A DNA stretch of 64,000 nt from the NCBI RefSeq assembly GCF_003350545.1, contig NZ_QQBA01000007.1, positions 100,099 through 164,098 of the forward strand, given 5' to 3'. This document shows positions 63,054 through 64,000 of the stretch, one piece after another. How positions within the stretch are numbered: the stretch's first letter is position 1; each line of letters starts with the position of its first letter. The DNA comes from Flavobacterium glaciei. GTDB lineage: Bacteria > Bacteroidota > Bacteroidia > Flavobacteriales > Flavobacteriaceae. The notes under the pieces were generated by a model, which saw only the letters and a program-made list of their open reading frames with translations, was not told where the DNA came from and made no database searches. The translations under genes were made by a program, and so were the position numbers.

Positions 63054-63233
63054 ATGTTATTTTTAAGACTATTCGTTGACTTACTTTCTACTGTTAATAG
63101 TTTTATTGTGTTTTCAAACAGAATCAATCTGGCGGAGGAAAAAATTGAAATTATTTATATCGGTACACTAGACAATATAATAAACGTTAATTTATGCTTG
63201 ATAAAACAAGACAAAATTGACATCAAATACTGA
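63054..63233 (+). CDS. Doubtful 59-residue open frame
   Basis: ATG at 63054 opens 59 codons with a hydrophobic start (MLFLRLFVDLLSTVNSFIVF) and a charged rest, then TGA. AT-rich DNA easily yields such frames; no conserved motif or good leader is visible, so treat as uncertain. Confidence 0.25.
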   Translation: MLFLRLFVDLLSTVNSFIVFSNRINLAEEKIEIIYIGTLDNIINVNLCLIKQDKIDIKY

Positions 63234-63315
63234 TTTACAGTAAATTATTAGTAATTTAATAAAGCAATCCTAAAAAAAATGTTTAATATTGCGAGTCTAA
63301 TCAAATAAAAAAACC

Positions 63316-63891
63316 ATGGGACTGTCTACATTTTTTAAGAATTTATTTGGCTCAGCCAAAGAAACTGCCAGCGAACTAGCTGACAAAGCCGAAACTACTT
63401 TTGATCAAGCAAAAGAAACTGCCGCACCTTATCTAGAAAAAGCAGAAGCATATGCAGAAGAAACTTTTGAAAAAGCAAAAGAAACCGCTGCTCCTTACCT
63501 AGAAAAAGCAGAAACATATGCAGAAGAAACTTTTGAAAAAGCTAAAGAAACCGCAACTCCATACTTTGAAAAAGCAGAAACATTTGTAGAGGAAACATTT
63601 GAAAAAGTAAAAGAAACTGCCGCTCCAATTATAGATAAAGTAGAAGAATTTGCTGGTCATGCAAAAGAAACTGTGACTGAATATTCAGAAAAAGCAGTAG
63701 AATCCATAAAAGAAAAAACTGCCGCGACCACAACAAAAATCGAAGAAATAGGTAGTAAAACTAAAACAATAGCTACTGATACTGTTGAAACTGTTTCTGA
63801 AAAAGCAAGTGAATTGGCAAATGATGGTGATGGAGACACTCTTGAAAAAGCTAAAGAAACTATAAATAAAATAGAAGAAGACGCAGATTAA
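63316..63891 (+). CDS. LEA-like helical repeat protein
   Basis: A 191-residue, highly charged protein of amphipathic helix. A 22-residue unit (KAKETAAPYLEKAEAYAEETFE) recurs about three to four times in residues 32-118, then diverges into KEKTAATTTKIEEIGSKTKT-type sequence. The KETAAP and EKAE spacing recalls late-embryogenesis-abundant group 3 and apolipoprotein-like 11-mer helices, linked to desiccation or membrane stress. There is no signal peptide, so it is likely cytoplasmic. A 66-bp DNA repeat underlies it. A 12-bp palindrome follows at 63957. Confidence 0.8.
   Translation: MGLSTFFKNLFGSAKETASELADKAETTFDQAKETAAPYLEKAEAYAEETFEKAKETAAPYLEKAETYAEETFEKAKETATPYFEKAETFVEETFEKVKETAAPIIDKVEEFAGHAKETVTEYSEKAVESIKEKTAATTTKIEEIGSKTKTIATDTVETVSEKASELANDGDGDTLEKAKETINKIEEDAD
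63409..63606 (+). repeat. 66-bp tandem repeat in the LEA-like gene
   Basis: Three units each encode KETAAPYLEKAE-YAEETFEKA, with mostly synonymous or single-residue differences. The period is 66 bp (22 codons), so the frame is preserved if copy number changes. Confidence 0.8.
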
Positions 63892-63956
63892 TTTTAAAAA
63901 AAATAACCCGTTGGGTGAAATTAAATTAAGGAAAAAAATCGGGGAAAGATATTGGT

Positions 63957-63981
63957 CAAGATACTGAAATTCAGTATCTTG
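63957..63981. terminator. Palindrome after the LEA-like gene
   Basis: CAAGATACTGAA (63957-63968) and TTCAGTATCTTG (63970-63981) are exact reverse complements with a single-base centre. No T-run follows, so it may be a terminator or a regulatory palindrome. Confidence 0.45.
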
Positions 63982-64000
63982 AAGTTGCAAAACAAACCAA

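Larger units (their letters stand above)
62728..63315. other. 588-bp region with an orphan terminator and no clear gene
   Basis: A TTG-N22-TATTCTTG promoter-like pair (62767-62799) precedes a tract without a long frame, closed by a perfect palindrome and T-run at 63017-63047. A 21-codon frame (62894-62956, or its ATG 3 bases upstream) lies inside. After the terminator, a 59-codon frame (63054-63233) is open but shows no family. The first part may be a small RNA or a short peptide gene. Confidence 0.45.

Noticed and set aside
1..64000. CRISPR arrays, complete insertion sequences, prophage genes or rRNA genes
   Set aside because: No regular direct repeats with unique spacers, no transposase or integrase frames and no rRNA-like stretches were seen. 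The holin-family protein is a chromosomal type and does not indicate a prophage.

Overview
The window looks like a piece of a chromosome from a Flavobacterium-like member of the Flavobacteriaceae (Bacteroidota). The DNA is AT-rich and intergenic starts are A-rich rather than Shine-Dalgarno like. Many genes carry the Bacteroidota -7 element TAnnTTTG. Family-level markers include PorP/SprF, a gliding-motility/type IX C-terminal domain protein, an S46 dipeptidyl-peptidase, a folK-deoxynucleoside kinase fusion, a BamA-OmpH-OmpH cluster and several DUF families typical of Flavobacteriia.

Layout. 1-8.3 kb: 3' end of purT, an AraC regulator, small membrane and secreted proteins, fabD, a degraded toxin-antitoxin-like pair, galE and a sugar aminotransferase. 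8.5-17.4 kb: waaA overlapping a frameshifted GNAT gene, a small CxxC protein, a DPP11-type peptidase, a repeat lipoprotein, two tRNAs (Gly, Leu), mutS and a DUF1573 protein. 17.4-30.4 kb: TrmH-type methyltransferase, a secreted lectin/Ig-like type IX cargo, folK-dnk, sppA, AsmA, DUF2797, GH3-like protein and serB. 30.5-34.3 kb: clpX, clpP and tig, a protein-quality-control cluster read on the minus strand. 34.7-38.6 kb: sparse accessory DNA with small proteins, a frameshifted gene, a CAP lipoprotein, a Fur-box-like palindrome in a geneless stretch and tRNA-Glu.

38.7-49.6 kb: ten minus-strand genes form a copper-handling locus. It runs from a Cys-rich exported protein through two DUF3347 proteins, HMA-domain proteins, a TlpA-like thioredoxin, a predicted outer-membrane protein, two lipoproteins with CPMH...CPxCGM heavy-metal-binding domains and a CopA-type P-ATPase, to a DUF2911 protein and a CopA/CopB-like multicopper oxidase-barrel fusion. 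Five heavy-metal-binding domains lie in this one locus. Together they suggest chelation, periplasmic oxidation and export of copper, with redox maintenance by the thioredoxin.

49.7-64 kb: holin-like membrane protein, alpha/beta hydrolase, pdxJ, CBS protein, nadK, then an envelope-biogenesis operon (DUF6089 protein, uppS, bamA, two OmpH/Skp chaperones), murI, gamma carbonic anhydrase, PorP/SprF, an Nfu-type protein and a LEA-like repeat protein.

The least explained material is intergenic: several families of inverted-repeat elements (including two copies of a variable-centre hairpin element flanking tig), a palindromic element translated inside the multicopper oxidase, a possible pseudoknot RNA, and a promoter-to-terminator interval without an obvious gene near 62.8-63.0 kb.
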